A stretch of DNA of 64,000 nt from Mycobacterium sp. SMC-4 (GTDB taxonomy: Bacteria > Actinomycetota > Actinomycetes > Mycobacteriales > Mycobacteriaceae): positions 5,146,001 through 5,210,000 of the forward strand of contig NZ_CP079869.1 of NCBI RefSeq assembly GCF_025263265.1, read 5' to 3'. The position numbers were made by a program, and so were the translations under genes. Positions 10,094-18,506 of this stretch are shown here, piece by piece (the first letter of the stretch is position 1; each line of letters opens with the position of its first letter). Under the pieces are notes generated by a model. The model did not search any database, was not told where the DNA came from, and worked only from the letters and a program-made list of their open reading frames with translations.

Positions 10094-11397
10094 GTGCGGC
10101 GGCGGGGAGCCGCCCGTTCTGCCGCTGCCAGCAGCTCGTCTCGGAACAGCGGATGGGCGATCGCCGCGAGTGCATGCCCGCGCTGGGAGACCGTCTTGCC
10201 CTCCAGTTCGGCGGCGCCGTACTCGGTCACGATGACGTCGACGTGATGGCGTGGTGTGGTGATGATCGCGCCGGCCTCGAACTGTGCCACGATGCGCGAC
10301 TGCAGCCGCCCGTCCTTCTCGTAGGTCGAGGGCAGACAGATCAACGAGCGGTCGGTCAGGTCCAGCCCGGCGCCGGCGACGAAATCCTCGGCACCTCCGA
10401 TGCCACTGAACTGGTTTCCGCCGATCACATCGGCGACCACCTGCCCGTGGATGTCGACCGCCAGTGCACCGTTGATCGAGATCATGGTGTGATTGGCGCC
10501 GATGACCTCCGGCGAGTTCACGATCTCCACCGGCAGGAAAGCGACGTCGTCATTGTTGTCCAGCCACCCGTAGAGGTCGGTGGAGCCGAACGCGAACGTC
10601 GTCACGCTCACCCCGTCGAAGCGGCCTTTGGCTGCGTTGGTGATCTTGCCGGCGCGGTGTAGCCGCATACATCCGTCGGTGAACATCTCGCTGTGCAATC
10701 CATAGCCGTCACCGGGCCCTTCGGCCAGCAACGTCGCGATTTGGCTTGGGATGGAACCGATCCCGGTCTGCAGCGTGGCACCCGACGGGATGAAGGAGAC
10801 GGCATGGCGGGCGATCGCGGCGTCGGTGTCGGTCGGCGGCATCACAGGAAGCGACAACGGGGCGTCGGTGGAGCGCACCAGCACGTCGATCTCCTCGACG
10901 TGCAGGGCATGTCGATGCTCACCGTGGCCGAAGGTCCGCGGGTAGGCCTCGGAGATCTCGACGACGAGCAGCCGGTCCGGGTCGGCGCCGGCCCGGCGCA
11001 GCTCGGTGACCGTTCCGCCGGCGTGCAGCGACAGCGAACACCAACCGTCGCTGTCGGGTGGGGTCGCGACCGTGGCCATCACCCGCGGTGATTGCCGTTC
11101 CAGCAGCGGGCCGAAGCGACGGAAGTCCGCGGGGGTGAAGTCGATGTCGGCGCCGCTGTCGCGCAGCGCCCGTTCCAGGGGTCCGTAGAAGCCGGATCGA
11201 TAGCGCACACCGGGGCGGCCGAACAACTCGGTGCCCACGCCCAGCAGTGCGCCGTACACCCACAGATCGGTCCAGTCGGTGCGCTCACCGAGAGCGCGCA
11301 GGAACGCCGGCGGCTGACCCGGGCCCAGGGGTATCCCGAGGCTGTCGGCCGGCCCCAGCCGGGCGGCGGCGTCTTCGGCGGTCAGTTCCTCCGGCAT
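10090..11397 (-). CDS. Acetyl-CoA hydrolase/CoA-transferase family protein
   Basis: About 435 residues related to 4-hydroxybutyrate/acetate CoA-transferases and acetyl-CoA hydrolases. The catalytic glutamate expected to carry the acyl-glutamyl and CoA-thioester intermediates is in GLHSEMFTDG. The C-terminal half carries GGNQFSGIGGAEDF and VTEYGAAELEGKT, both typical of the family. It moves CoA between short acyl groups and carboxylates in the cytoplasm; the natural acids are unknown. Start 11397 (MPEELTAED) is preferred over 11445 because family-like sequence begins there and an AGGGTG lies upstream. Convergent with the dehydrogenase, overlapping by 4 bases at the stops. Confidence 0.85.
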   Translation of the reverse strand: MPEELTAEDAAARLGPADSLGIPLGPGQPPAFLRALGERTDWTDLWVYGALLGVGTELFGRPGVRYRSGFYGPLERALRDSGADIDFTPADFRRFGPLLERQSPRVMATVATPPDSDGWCSLSLHAGGTVTELRRAGADPDRLLVVEISEAYPRTFGHGEHRHALHVEEIDVLVRSTDAPLSLPVMPPTDTDAAIARHAVSFIPSGATLQTGIGSIPSQIATLLAEGPGDGYGLHSEMFTDGCMRLHRAGKITNAAKGRFDGVSVTTFAFGSTDLYGWLDNNDDVAFLPVEIVNSPEVIGANHTMISINGALAVDIHGQVVADVIGGNQFSGIGGAEDFVAGAGLDLTDRSLICLPSTYEKDGRLQSRIVAQFEAGAIITTPRHHVDVIVTEYGAAELEGKTVSQRGHALAAIAHPLFRDELLAAAERAAPRRRT

Positions 11398-11492
11398 GTC
11401 GACACCCTGCCATGTGTTTCGAACCCGGGGAGCGAAGGTACCCAACGTTCATGGCTCGAGCCCGGGCCGGAACGCACAACGAAAGGTGACGC

Positions 11493-11666
11493 ATGGGTGC
11501 CGACGACAAGGCCAGCAACAAGATCGACGACCTCGGAGGCAAGGCCAAAGAGGGCCTCGGCAAGGTGACCGGCGACGACGACACCAAGAACGAGGGCAAG
11601 CTCGACCAGGCCAAGTCCAGCATCAAGGACGCCGGCGAAAAGGTCAAAGACGCGTTCAAGAACTAG
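11493..11666 (+). CDS. CsbD-like stress protein
   Basis: A 57-residue, highly charged protein (MGADDKASNKIDDLGGKAKE start). It shows the CsbD repeating pattern: GKAKEGLGKVTGDD, then a KLDQAKSSIKDAGEKVKDAF amphipathic stretch. CsbD proteins are small general-stress proteins of unknown biochemical role, often controlled by alternative sigma factors. AAAGGTGA lies just upstream of the ATG as a ribosome binding site, and a strong hairpin follows the stop. Its size makes it easy to miss. It stands alone between a divergent CoA-transferase gene and a tRNA gene. Confidence 0.85.
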   Translation: MGADDKASNKIDDLGGKAKEGLGKVTGDDDTKNEGKLDQAKSSIKDAGEKVKDAFKN

Positions 11667-11681
11667 TAGCGCGCAAGCAGT

Positions 11682-11713
11682 CAGCCCTGGCACCCGCGTG
11701 GGTGACAGGGCTG
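11682..11713 (+). terminator. Hairpin terminator after the CsbD-like gene
   Basis: CAGCCCTG (11682-11689) pairs with CAGGGCTG (11706-11713). Inside it CACCC (11691-11695) pairs with GGGTG (11700-11704) around the loop GCGT. The stem is GC-rich with no T run, as often seen in mycobacteria. It also lies just past the 3' end of the tRNA-Ser on the other strand. Confidence 0.7.
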
Positions 11714-11721
11714 GATGCTGT

Positions 11722-11812
11722 TGGCGGTGGCGGAGGGATTTGAACCCTCGGACGGGGGTTACCCGTCACACGCTTTCGAGGCGTGCTCCTTAGGCCGCTC
11801 GGACACGCCACC
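11722..11812 (-). tRNA. tRNA-Ser (anticodon CGA)
   Basis: Cloverleaf on the minus strand. The acceptor GGTGGCG pairs with CGCCACC, the discriminator is G, and CCA is encoded at 11724-11722. The anticodon stem-loop CGCCTCGAAAGCG gives anticodon CGA, and the long variable arm built on GACGGG...CCCGTC is the class II hallmark. The T-arm contains GGTTCAAATCC. It reads UCG codons. It is the only one of the four tRNAs in this window with a genome-encoded CCA. Confidence 0.95.
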
Positions 11813-11969
11813 GTGTGGCAGCCTACCGACCTACCCGCCGCGATCCCAAACCACCGGGCCCCTCAGCGTGAGCCGCGCGACCGCCGAGCGTGCGATGGGG
11901 GCGGAGAAGTGGCCGAAATTCCGCCCGGGATGCACGTTCGGTGGCGAAGGGTGTGCTGGATAAAACTCC

Positions 11970-12419
11970 TCAGCGCTGACGGGCGAAGAACTCCTCCAGC
12001 GGTCGCGCGCACTCGTCGGCGAGCACGCCGCCGCGCACCTGCGGCCGGTGCGTCAGCCGGCGATCACGCACCACATCCCACAGCGAACCCACCGCGCCGG
12101 TCTTGGGCTCCCAAGCGCCGAACACCAGTCGAGCGACCCGGGCCATCACCAGCGCACCGGCGCACATCGTGCATGGTTCCACCGTCACCGCCAGCGTCGC
12201 GCCCTCCAGCCGCCAGCCGTCACCCACCACGGTGGCCGCTGCCCGCAGCGCCAGGATCTCGGCGTGGGCCGTCGGGTCTCCCAAGGATTCCCGGGCGTTG
12301 GCGGCCCGGGCCAGCTCGGTCCCGTCGGCCGCGACGACCACCGCACCGATCGGCACGTCGCGCGGCCCGGCCTGCGTGGCAGCCTGCAACGCCGCCCGGA
12401 TCAGGTCCTCGTCGGTCAC
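11970..12419 (-). CDS. tadA: tRNA-specific adenosine-34 deaminase
   Basis: 149 residues of the cytidine/adenosine deaminase fold. The zinc ligand His52 and proton-shuttle Glu54 are in TAHAEILAL, and the two zinc cysteines Cys83 and Cys86 are in EPCTMCAGAL. TadA converts A34 to inosine in tRNA-Arg(ACG), allowing it to read CGU, CGC and CGA. A tRNA-Arg(ACG) gene is present in this same window at 25263. It follows the TadA-associated gene by 10 bases on the same strand, matching the Rv3752c-Rv3753c order, so the two are one operon. Confidence 0.93.
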   Translation of the reverse strand: MTDEDLIRAALQAATQAGPRDVPIGAVVVAADGTELARAANARESLGDPTAHAEILALRAAATVVGDGWRLEGATLAVTVEPCTMCAGALVMARVARLVFGAWEPKTGAVGSLWDVVRDRRLTHRPQVRGGVLADECARPLEEFFARQR

Positions 12420-12429
12420 CTGCGTGGGC

Positions 12430-12951
12430 TCAACGACCTATCCGGTCCAGGACGGCCGACAGCTCGTCGGCGAACCCCATCTCCCGGGCGATCCGGCCGA
12501 CCTGCTCATCGGCGTACAGGTCGGTCTCGGACAGGATGATCGACAGCACCGGCTCGGGAAGCCCGATATCGGCGAGCACCCCGAGATCGCCCTCTTCGAA
12601 CGGATCCGCGTCGTCGAGGTCGTCGTCGTCGAGGTCGGCGTCGAGCCGCTCCAGCACCTCGGCGGCGATGTCGTAGTCCAGCGCGGCCGTCGCGTCCGAC
12701 AGCAACAGCCGGGTGCCACGCGGCGCCGGGCGCACGATCACGAAGAATTCGTCGTCGATGTCGAGTAGCCCGAAAACCGCGCCCGCGCTGCGCAGTTCGC
12801 ACAGTTCGGTCTCGGCGGCCCGCAGACTGGTCAGCGCCGCGGGCCGCAACGGGCTGCACCGCCACGTGCCGTCCTCACGCACGACCGCCACACCGAAGCC
12901 GTCAGGCGCATCGACCGCCTGCTCTTGCGTCTGTGCACGCTGCGCTCCCAT
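12430..12951 (-). CDS. tRNA adenosine deaminase-associated protein (Rv3753c type)
   Basis: 173 residues from ATG 12951. The N-terminal part is a beta-rich region (GFGVAVVREDGTWRCSPL, LLDIDDEFFVIVRP), followed by an acidic stretch DADLDDDDLDDADPFEEGD, then helices containing LSETDLYADEQVGRIA. It is a conserved actinobacterial companion of TadA with no proven activity; its gene lies immediately upstream of tadA. The acidic loop may mimic nucleic acid or bind basic partners, which is inference only. ATG 12951 is preferred over an upstream start at 13011 because a TANNNT hexamer sits 8 bases before it and because it avoids the divergent tyrA start region. Confidence 0.8.
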   Translation of the reverse strand: MGAQRAQTQEQAVDAPDGFGVAVVREDGTWRCSPLRPAALTSLRAAETELCELRSAGAVFGLLDIDDEFFVIVRPAPRGTRLLLSDATAALDYDIAAEVLERLDADLDDDDLDDADPFEEGDLGVLADIGLPEPVLSIILSETDLYADEQVGRIAREMGFADELSAVLDRIGR

Positions 12952-12959
12952 GGCAGCTA

Positions 12960-12965
12960 ACCGTA
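12960..12965 (-). promoter_or_regulatory. Candidate -10 element (leaderless) for the tadA operon
   Basis: TACGGT on the minus strand, 8 bases before ATG 12951. There is no Shine-Dalgarno between it and the start. Confidence 0.5.
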
Positions 12966-13044
12966 GTCCTGTGTCAACGCGTTGACCAGCGCGTCCGTAC
13001 CTCCCGACCACCGATCACCCCATCGGTGTGCCAACCTGGAAACC

Positions 13045-14004
13045 GTGGCGAAGACACCGGTATGCGTGGTCGGTCTGGGCCTGATCGGCGGATCGCTGAT
13101 GCGCGCGGCGCACCAGGCCGGCCGCGAGGTATTCGGATACAACCGTTCGGTGGAAGGCGTCGAGGCCGCCCGCGCCGACGGGTTCGATGCCACCACCGAC
13201 CTCGACGGAGCGCTGCGGCGTGCCGCCGACGCCGGTGCGCTGATCGTGCTCGCGGTGCCGGTTCCGGCGCTGCCCCTGATGCTGCGCCACGTCAGCGCTC
13301 TGGCACCGGGCTGCCCGTTGACCGACGTCACCAGCGTCAAGGGCGCCGTGATCGACGAAGTCGCCAAGGTCGGACTGCTGGCCCGGTTCGTCGGCGGACA
13401 CCCGATGACCGGGACCGCGCACTCGGGCTGGGCTGCCGGCGAAGCCGGCCTGTTCCACAACGCGCCGTGGGTCATCAGCGTCGACGAGCATGTCGACGCG
13501 GCGGTGTGGACCGAGGTGATGACGCTGGCGCTGGACTGCGGTGCGGTGGTGGTGCCCGCCCGCTCCGACGAACACGACACCGCCGCGGCCACCATCTCCC
13601 ATCTCCCGCATCTGCTGGCCGAGGCGCTGGCCGCCACCGCCGGCGAGGTGCCGTTGGCGTTCGCCCTGGCCGCTGGGTCGTTCCGGGACGGCACCCGGGT
13701 CGCGGCGACCGCACCTGATCTGGTGCGGGCGATGTGTGAGGCCAATGCCGCGCAACTGCTGCCGGTGTTGGATCAGGCGTTGAGCCTGCTCACCGACGCA
13801 CGCGAACATCTGGCCCGCGACCAGCCGGTGGCAGACCTGGTCGAAGCAGGTCACGCAGCCCGGGTCCGCTACGACAGTTTCACCCGCCCGCAGATCGTCA
13901 CCGTGGTGATCGGCGAGGAAGGCTGGCGCGACGAGCTGGCGGCGGCCGGCCGGGCCGGGGGCGTGATCAGATCCGCGCTGCCAACCCTGGGTAGTCGACG
14001 ATGA
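13045..14004 (+). CDS. tyrA: Prephenate dehydrogenase
   Basis: 319 residues. Converts prephenate to 4-hydroxyphenylpyruvate with NAD+, the tyrosine branch of aromatic amino acid synthesis. The N-terminal Rossmann motif [16 protein letters not shown] lies at about residues 7-22, followed by DVTSVKG and the [13 protein letters not shown] segment, whose histidine is the conserved catalytic residue in this family. The helical C-terminal domain contains [10 protein letters not shown]. The GTG start at 13045 is chosen because it precedes [12 protein letters not shown] closely; a longer frame from 12982 would be polar. Its 3' end overlaps the convergent gene at 13967 by 38 bases. Order matches Rv3754. 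Confidence 0.9.
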   Translation: MAKTPVCVVGLGLIGGSLMRAAHQAGREVFGYNRSVEGVEAARADGFDATTDLDGALRRAADAGALIVLAVPVPALPLMLRHVSALAPGCPLTDVTSVKGAVIDEVAKVGLLARFVGGHPMTGTAHSGWAAGEAGLFHNAPWVISVDEHVDAAVWTEVMTLALDCGAVVVPARSDEHDTAAATISHLPHLLAEALAATAGEVPLAFALAAGSFRDGTRVAATAPDLVRAMCEANAAQLLPVLDQALSLLTDAREHLARDQPVADLVEAGHAARVRYDSFTRPQIVTVVIGEEGWRDELAAAGRAGGVIRSALPTLGSRR

Positions 14005-14578
14005 AGCCCTCCGGGTCGACCGCGAGGGTGGTCTCGGCGACCGGTGAGTGCAGCTTGATCCCGTCGGCGCCGGGCGAATAGCTCATGTTGGCGACGTCGA
14101 CCGACAGCTCGGGCAGCACGCGCACGTAGACGACCGGCAGCATGACCGCCGCACCGCCACGGTGCAGACCGAGTCGGCGGATCGGCAGCGAGTTGAAGAA
14201 CGGGCTGAGCAGCACGTCGACGTCGAGTGCCCCGTCGAACGCCGAGCGCCGGGTCTGACCGGTGTGCTCCTGCACCAGCCACATGTTCTCCTCGTCGCGG
14301 GCGATGGAGAGCTGGCGTTCACGCTCGGCGGAGGTCACCGTCAGCGACAGCCGCTTGGTTCCGCCGTGCTCGTCGGTGACCAGGTCGTAGGACGCGCTGA
14401 ACGCCGGATGGGTCGACGTCGCGGCATTGACGATGCGGCCGTAGGCCTTGATGCGGTTGCCGGAGAGCTGCACGCGAACCGACTCCATCCGGGGCTCGTC
14501 GTGGGCCCGCCAGGTCAGCACGGCCGGCCAGGGGCCTTTCTGCTCGTCATGATCGCCAGAGCGGTCGGCTTCACTCAT
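13967..14578 (-). CDS. Putative glycolipid-binding protein (Rv3755c type)
   Basis: 203 residues, mostly beta strands, resembling the putative glycolipid-binding family (formerly DUF1089). Typical pieces are [30 protein letters not shown] at the C-terminus (quoted in two parts: ADGIKLHSP and [12 protein letters not shown]), LPIRRLGL and [11 protein letters not shown]. Its ATG overlaps the proZ stop as ATGA, so translation is probably coupled to the osmoprotectant importer operon. No signal peptide is seen. Why a lipid-binding-like protein travels with this importer is not known. The same arrangement exists in M. tuberculosis (Rv3755c behind proZ). Confidence 0.75.
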   Translation of the reverse strand: MSEADRSGDHDEQKGPWPAVLTWRAHDEPRMESVRVQLSGNRIKAYGRIVNAATSTHPAFSASYDLVTDEHGGTKRLSLTVTSAERERQLSIARDEENMWLVQEHTGQTRRSAFDGALDVDVLLSPFFNSLPIRRLGLHRGGAAVMLPVVYVRVLPELSVDVANMSYSPGADGIKLHSPVAETTLAVDPEGFIVDYPGLAARI

Positions 14579-15357
14579 TCCTCTACCGTAGGCGACGCCC
14601 GCTCGCCCCCGCGGCGGGATCGGCTCGATGACGGCGTGGCGGTCTCCAGCCTCACCTCGTCGCCGAGGAAAGGCTGCGGCATGCGGCGCAACCGATCCCA
14701 GCGCCCACTGCCCGGCACCGACAGCCAGACCGCGAAGGCCAGCACAGCATCGAGGATCAGCGCCAGCGCGGTGACCATCAACGCCCCCACCAGAGCCAGG
14801 TAGAACTCCCGCACCTTGATGCCGTCGATCAGGTACCGGCCCAGCCCGCCGAGGCTGGCGTAGGCCGCGATCGTGGCGGTGGCCACGATCTGCAGCGTCG
14901 CGGTGCGCAGGCCACCGAGTATCAGCGGCATCGCGTTCGGGGTCTCTACCCGCAGCAGGATCCTGCGTTCGGTCATTCCCATCGATCGCGCCGCGTCGAC
15001 CACGGTGCGGTCGACGTTCGCGATACCCGAGTAGGTGCCGGCCAGCAACGGCGGGATGCCGAGCAGCATCAGGGCCACCGTCGGCGGGATCAGGCCCAGC
15101 CCCCACAACAGCACCCCGAGCAGCAGCACACCGAGGGTGGGCAGCGCGCGCAACGCGTTGACGCCGGTGACGACCAGGAATGTGCCGCGGCCGGTATGAC
15201 CGATGACCATGCCCAGCGGCACCGCGATCAGCGCCGAGAAGAACACCGCGATTCCGGTGTACTGCAGATGTTCGAGCGTGCGCGCCGCCAGCCCGGCCGG
15301 GCCGCCCCAGTTGGCCGCGGTGAACAGATAGGACAACGCGTCGGACAGGAAGTTCAT
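14575..15357 (-). CDS. proZ: Osmoprotectant ABC transporter permease ProZ
   Basis: 260 residues with about six membrane segments and the ABC importer coupling loop (EAA-like): ARSMGMTERRILLRVETPNAMPLI, read as ARSMGMTERRIL then VETPNAMP. Works with ProW as the membrane channel of the glycine betaine/choline/carnitine-type importer. The ATG overlaps the proW stop by 4 bases (ATGA). The C-terminal ~35 residues are polar and Arg/Ser-rich, a cytoplasmic tail longer than usual for this family. The order proX-proV-proW-proZ matches Rv3759c-Rv3756c. Confidence 0.92.
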   Translation of the reverse strand: MNFLSDALSYLFTAANWGGPAGLAARTLEHLQYTGIAVFFSALIAVPLGMVIGHTGRGTFLVVTGVNALRALPTLGVLLLGVLLWGLGLIPPTVALMLLGIPPLLAGTYSGIANVDRTVVDAARSMGMTERRILLRVETPNAMPLILGGLRTATLQIVATATIAAYASLGGLGRYLIDGIKVREFYLALVGALMVTALALILDAVLAFAVWLSVPGSGRWDRLRRMPQPFLGDEVRLETATPSSSRSRRGGERASPTVEE

Positions 15358-16016
15358 GTCGCCGCTCCCGCCTTGGCCGGTTGGTAGGCACGGGTCCACG
15401 GCGTGAGCAGCTTGCCGACGGCCATGATCAGGGTGTCGATGACGATCGCGAGCACGAAGATCGCGATGATCCCGGCGATGATCTGGTCGCTCTTGTTGGC
15501 TTGATAGCCCTCGGTGAACCAGGTGCCCAGACCGCCGATACCGATGACCGAACCCACCGCGACCATCGAGATGTTGGTGACCGCAACAACCCGCAGGCTG
15601 GCGATCAATACCGGAACAGACAGTGGCAGTTCGACTCTGAGCATGCGGGTCAGCGGCTTGTACCCGACCGCGGTGGCGGCGTCGAGGACCGCGGGTGAGA
15701 CCGCGTCCAGCGCTTCGGGGACCGCGCGCACCAGCAGTGCGACGGTGTAGAGGGTCAGCGCGACGATCACGTTGGCCTCGTCGAGGATGCGGGTCGGGAT
15801 GATCAGCGGCAGCACCACGAACAGCGCCAGCGACGGGATGGTGAACACGATGCTGGCCGTCACCGTGGTCAGCCGGCGCATCGTGGTCGTCCGCTGGACC
15901 AGCGCACCCAACGGGACGGCGATCACCAGGCCGAGCACGATCGGGATCAGCGACAGCCTCAGGTGGATCAGCGTCAGCTCCCACAGGGTGTCGAGGTGGG
16001 TGAGCAGATAGCGCAT
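15354..16016 (-). CDS. proW: Osmoprotectant ABC transporter permease ProW
   Basis: 220 residues, about six membrane helices starting with LIHLRLSLIPIVLGLVIAVP. The coupling helix is AATAVGYKPLTRMLRVELP, and later segments include AVGSVIGIGGLG. It pairs with ProZ to form the importer channel energised by ProV. It lies 4 bases after proV and overlaps proZ, so it is translationally coupled in one operon with them. Confidence 0.92.
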   Translation of the reverse strand: MRYLLTHLDTLWELTLIHLRLSLIPIVLGLVIAVPLGALVQRTTTMRRLTTVTASIVFTIPSLALFVVLPLIIPTRILDEANVIVALTLYTVALLVRAVPEALDAVSPAVLDAATAVGYKPLTRMLRVELPLSVPVLIASLRVVAVTNISMVAVGSVIGIGGLGTWFTEGYQANKSDQIIAGIIAIFVLAIVIDTLIMAVGKLLTPWTRAYQPAKAGAAT

Positions 16017-16020
16017 CCGG

Positions 16021-17133
16021 TCAGGCTCCGGTGTGGCGCGCCGTGCGCTGCTGGTCCAGTGCCGCCAGCACGTCGTCGGCCCTCACCCCGCCGACAACCT
16101 GACCATCGTCGTCGACGGCCACCCCCAGGCCCGACGGGGATGACAATGCCGCATCCAGCGCCAGACGCAAAGTGCCCTCAGGCCGGAACAGCGAGCCGCC
16201 GGCGATCGTGCTGTCGTAGAGCGAACTGCCGTTGCGGTGCAGGTCAACCCCGTCGGCGTTGATCCAGGCATAGGGGGTGCCGTCGGGCCGGGTCACCAGC
16301 ACCCAGTCTCCCGGATGCAAGTCCAGACTGTTTATCTCGGGTTCACCGACACGGCGGATGTCATGCAGTGCGAGACCAGTCGCATGATAGAACTGCAGGC
16401 CCCGGTAGCCGCGGTCGGCGCCGACGAACCCGGCGACGGCATCGTTGGCCGGGTTGGACAACAGCCGCGCCGGTGCGTCGTACTGCTGCAGCACACCACC
16501 GCGGCCGAAGACCGCAACCTTCTGGCCGAGCTTGATCGCTTCGTCGATATCATGGGTGACGAACACCACTGTCTTGCGCAATTCACCGTGCAGCCGCAGG
16601 ATTTCGGTCTGCAACTCCTCCCGGACCACCGGATCCACCGCGCTGAACGGCTCGTCCATCAACAGGATCGGCGGGTCGGCCGCCAGCGCGCGGGCCACCC
16701 CGACCCGCTGCTGTTGGCCACCGGACAGTTGCGCCGGATAGCGGTCGGCGAGTTTGGGGTCCAGACCGACGCGCTCCATCACCGCGATCGCCGATTTCCT
16801 TGCGCTGCGCCGTGATTGACCCTGCAGCACCGGCACCGTCGCGACGTTGTCGACGACGCGCAGGTGCGGCATCAGCCCGGCGCTCTGGATCACGTAGCCG
16901 ATGCCCAGGCGCAGCTTCACCGCGTCGACCTTGGTGACGTCCTTGCCGTCGACAGTCAACGTACCCGAGGTCGGGTCGATCATCCGGTTGATCATCCGCA
17001 TCGAGGTGGTCTTGCCACATCCGGACGGGCCGACGAACACCGCGAGGGTGCCCTCGGGGATCTCCAGCGACAGATCGTCGACCGCGACGGTGCCGTCCGG
17101 GTACTTCTTGGTGACATGCTCGAAGGTGATCAC
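16021..17133 (-). CDS. proV: Osmoprotectant ABC transporter ATPase ProV
   Basis: 370 residues. Walker A is GPSGCGKTTS, the Q-loop is YVIQSAGLMPHL, the signature motif is LSGGQQQRVGVARAL, Walker B is ILLMDEPFSAVDP, and the switch is THD. Residues after ~240 form a C-terminal regulatory region ending in a CBS-like stretch (GLGVAVDDDGQVVGGVRADDVL, in two parts GLGVAVDDDG and VGGVRADDVL), as in ionic-strength-sensing OpuA-type ATPases. The GTG at 17133 begins VITFEHVTKKYPDG and follows the proX stop by 4 bases; an upstream start would overlap proX. Confidence 0.93.
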   Translation of the reverse strand: MITFEHVTKKYPDGTVAVDDLSLEIPEGTLAVFVGPSGCGKTTSMRMINRMIDPTSGTLTVDGKDVTKVDAVKLRLGIGYVIQSAGLMPHLRVVDNVATVPVLQGQSRRSARKSAIAVMERVGLDPKLADRYPAQLSGGQQQRVGVARALAADPPILLMDEPFSAVDPVVREELQTEILRLHGELRKTVVFVTHDIDEAIKLGQKVAVFGRGGVLQQYDAPARLLSNPANDAVAGFVGADRGYRGLQFYHATGLALHDIRRVGEPEINSLDLHPGDWVLVTRPDGTPYAWINADGVDLHRNGSSLYDSTIAGGSLFRPEGTLRLALDAALSSPSGLGVAVDDDGQVVGGVRADDVLAALDQQRTARHTGA

Positions 17134-17137
17134 GTGG

Positions 17138-18088
17138 TCACTTCCCCATCGGCTCGTCGAAACCGTTGTCGGATATCCACTTCGCCGCTGCCTCGTCGGG
17201 ATCGACACCGCGGTTACCCTCCACCGAGGTGTTCAACTCGATCAGCGCCTCGGTGGTCAACTTCGCATTGACGGCGTCGAGCACGGTCTTGAGCTCATCG
17301 GACATCTTCTGCGACGCAACCAACGGCACCACGTTCGCGGCCAGGAACACGTTCTCCGGATCCTCCAGCACCACCAGGCGGCTCTGCTCGATCGCCGGCG
17401 AAGTGCTGAAAATGTTGGCTGCCGTGACGGTTCCATCCGCGAGCGCCTTGACCGTCGCCGGACCGCCGCCGTCACTGATCGCGATGAAGTTGCCCGGCGC
17501 GATATCGAGACCGTATTTCTGCTGCAGTCCCACCAGTCCGGTCTGCCGTGTCTGAAACTCCGACGGTGCACCTACTTTGACCTCCGCCGAGTGGGCCGCG
17601 AGGTCAGCGATCGTGGTGAGGTTCCAGCGCTGCGCGGTCTCCTCGGACACCGCGAGCGTGTCCTTGTCCTGCGCCGGGGACGGGTACAGGATCGACAGGC
17701 TGCCCGGCAGCACCCTGAGCAGGTCCAGCAGCACCTCATCGGTTGTGGTGGCCTGACTGTCGGCGTCGAAGTACTGCAGCAGGTTTCCGGTGTACTCCGG
17801 AATCAGGTCGATCGAATGGTCCTGCAGCGCGGGAATGTAGGTCTCCCGGCTGCCGATGCCGAACTGTCGCGAGATGGTGAAATCGTTGGCTTCCAGCGCC
17901 TGGGCGTAGATTTCGGCGAGGATCTTCGACTCGGTGAAGTCGGCTGACCCGATCTTGATCGTCTTCAGATCGCCGGAGATCTCGCCGCCGCCGAGCGGGT
18001 TCGAACTACCGCAGGCTGCCAGCAGGACGGCCAGCACCGCCAGGACGGATACGACAACGGCAGGTCTGCTTCGCCGGGACCGATGCAT
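17138..18088 (-). CDS. proX: Osmoprotectant-binding lipoprotein ProX
   Basis: 316 residues. The signal peptide with lipobox VLLAAC puts the lipidated Cys at 26. The mature protein is an OpuAC-type binding domain: IGSADFTESKILAEIYAQAL, then IPEYTGNLL and GAPSEFQTR, matching the quaternary-amine-binding family. It captures betaine-like osmolytes outside the membrane for ProWZ. First gene of the operon. A TAAGGT hexamer lies 6 bases before the ATG and a GGAGGT lies further upstream, so the start may be leaderless or have a short leader. Confidence 0.92.
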   Translation of the reverse strand: MHRSRRSRPAVVVSVLAVLAVLLAACGSSNPLGGGEISGDLKTIKIGSADFTESKILAEIYAQALEANDFTISRQFGIGSRETYIPALQDHSIDLIPEYTGNLLQYFDADSQATTTDEVLLDLLRVLPGSLSILYPSPAQDKDTLAVSEETAQRWNLTTIADLAAHSAEVKVGAPSEFQTRQTGLVGLQQKYGLDIAPGNFIAISDGGGPATVKALADGTVTAANIFSTSPAIEQSRLVVLEDPENVFLAANVVPLVASQKMSDELKTVLDAVNAKLTTEALIELNTSVEGNRGVDPDEAAAKWISDNGFDEPMGK

Positions 18089-18094
18089 CCGCTG

Positions 18095-18100
18095 ACCTTA
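18095..18100 (-). promoter_or_regulatory. Candidate -10 element for proX operon
   Basis: TAAGGT on the minus strand, 6 bases before ATG 18088, fits the TANNNT pattern. Confidence 0.45.
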
Positions 18101-18152
18101 CGACACCTCCGAAGTGGTTTCATTCGATCCGCATAAGGGCAATCATGGAGAA

Positions 18153-18503
18153 ATGACCAGTGATCCGTCCGCGTCGACACCCGAACCGCACTCGTTCGAT
18201 GACGTGCACACTCCCCCGTCGGGGAGTGCGCCGCCGCAGTCGGCCGTCCACCGGACCAGAGCCGCTGCGCTGTGGGCGTCGCTGACGCTCGGGTTCCTGA
18301 TCCTGATCGTGCTGCTGATCTTCATCGCACAAAACACCGAGTCGACCGAGTTCGCCTTCCTGGGTTGGCACTGGAGCCTGCCCCTCGGTGTGGCGATCCT
18401 GTTCGCCGCAGTTGCCGGCGGACTGATCACCGTAGCGGTCGGTGCAGTGCGCATGTTCCAACTGCGCCGGGCCGCCAAGAAGAACCTCCGCGCCGGCTTG
18501 TAA
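18153..18503 (+). CDS. LapA/DUF1049-domain membrane protein (Rv3760 type)
   Basis: 116 residues. A Pro/Ser-rich cytoplasmic N-terminus of about 45 residues is followed by two membrane helices: LWASLTLGFLILIVLLIFIA, then a short loop with AQNTESTEFAFLGW, then LPLGVAILFAAVAGGLITVA. It ends with a basic tail (RRAAKKNLRAGL). The loop between the helices is the LapA (lipopolysaccharide assembly protein A-like) signature. In mycobacteria the role is unknown. GGAG lies 2 bases before ATG 18153, which is close; a GTG at 18114 would give a longer form. Divergent from proX as in M. tuberculosis. Confidence 0.8.
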   Translation: MTSDPSASTPEPHSFDDVHTPPSGSAPPQSAVHRTRAAALWASLTLGFLILIVLLIFIAQNTESTEFAFLGWHWSLPLGVAILFAAVAGGLITVAVGAVRMFQLRRAAKKNLRAGL

Positions 18504-18506
18504 CGC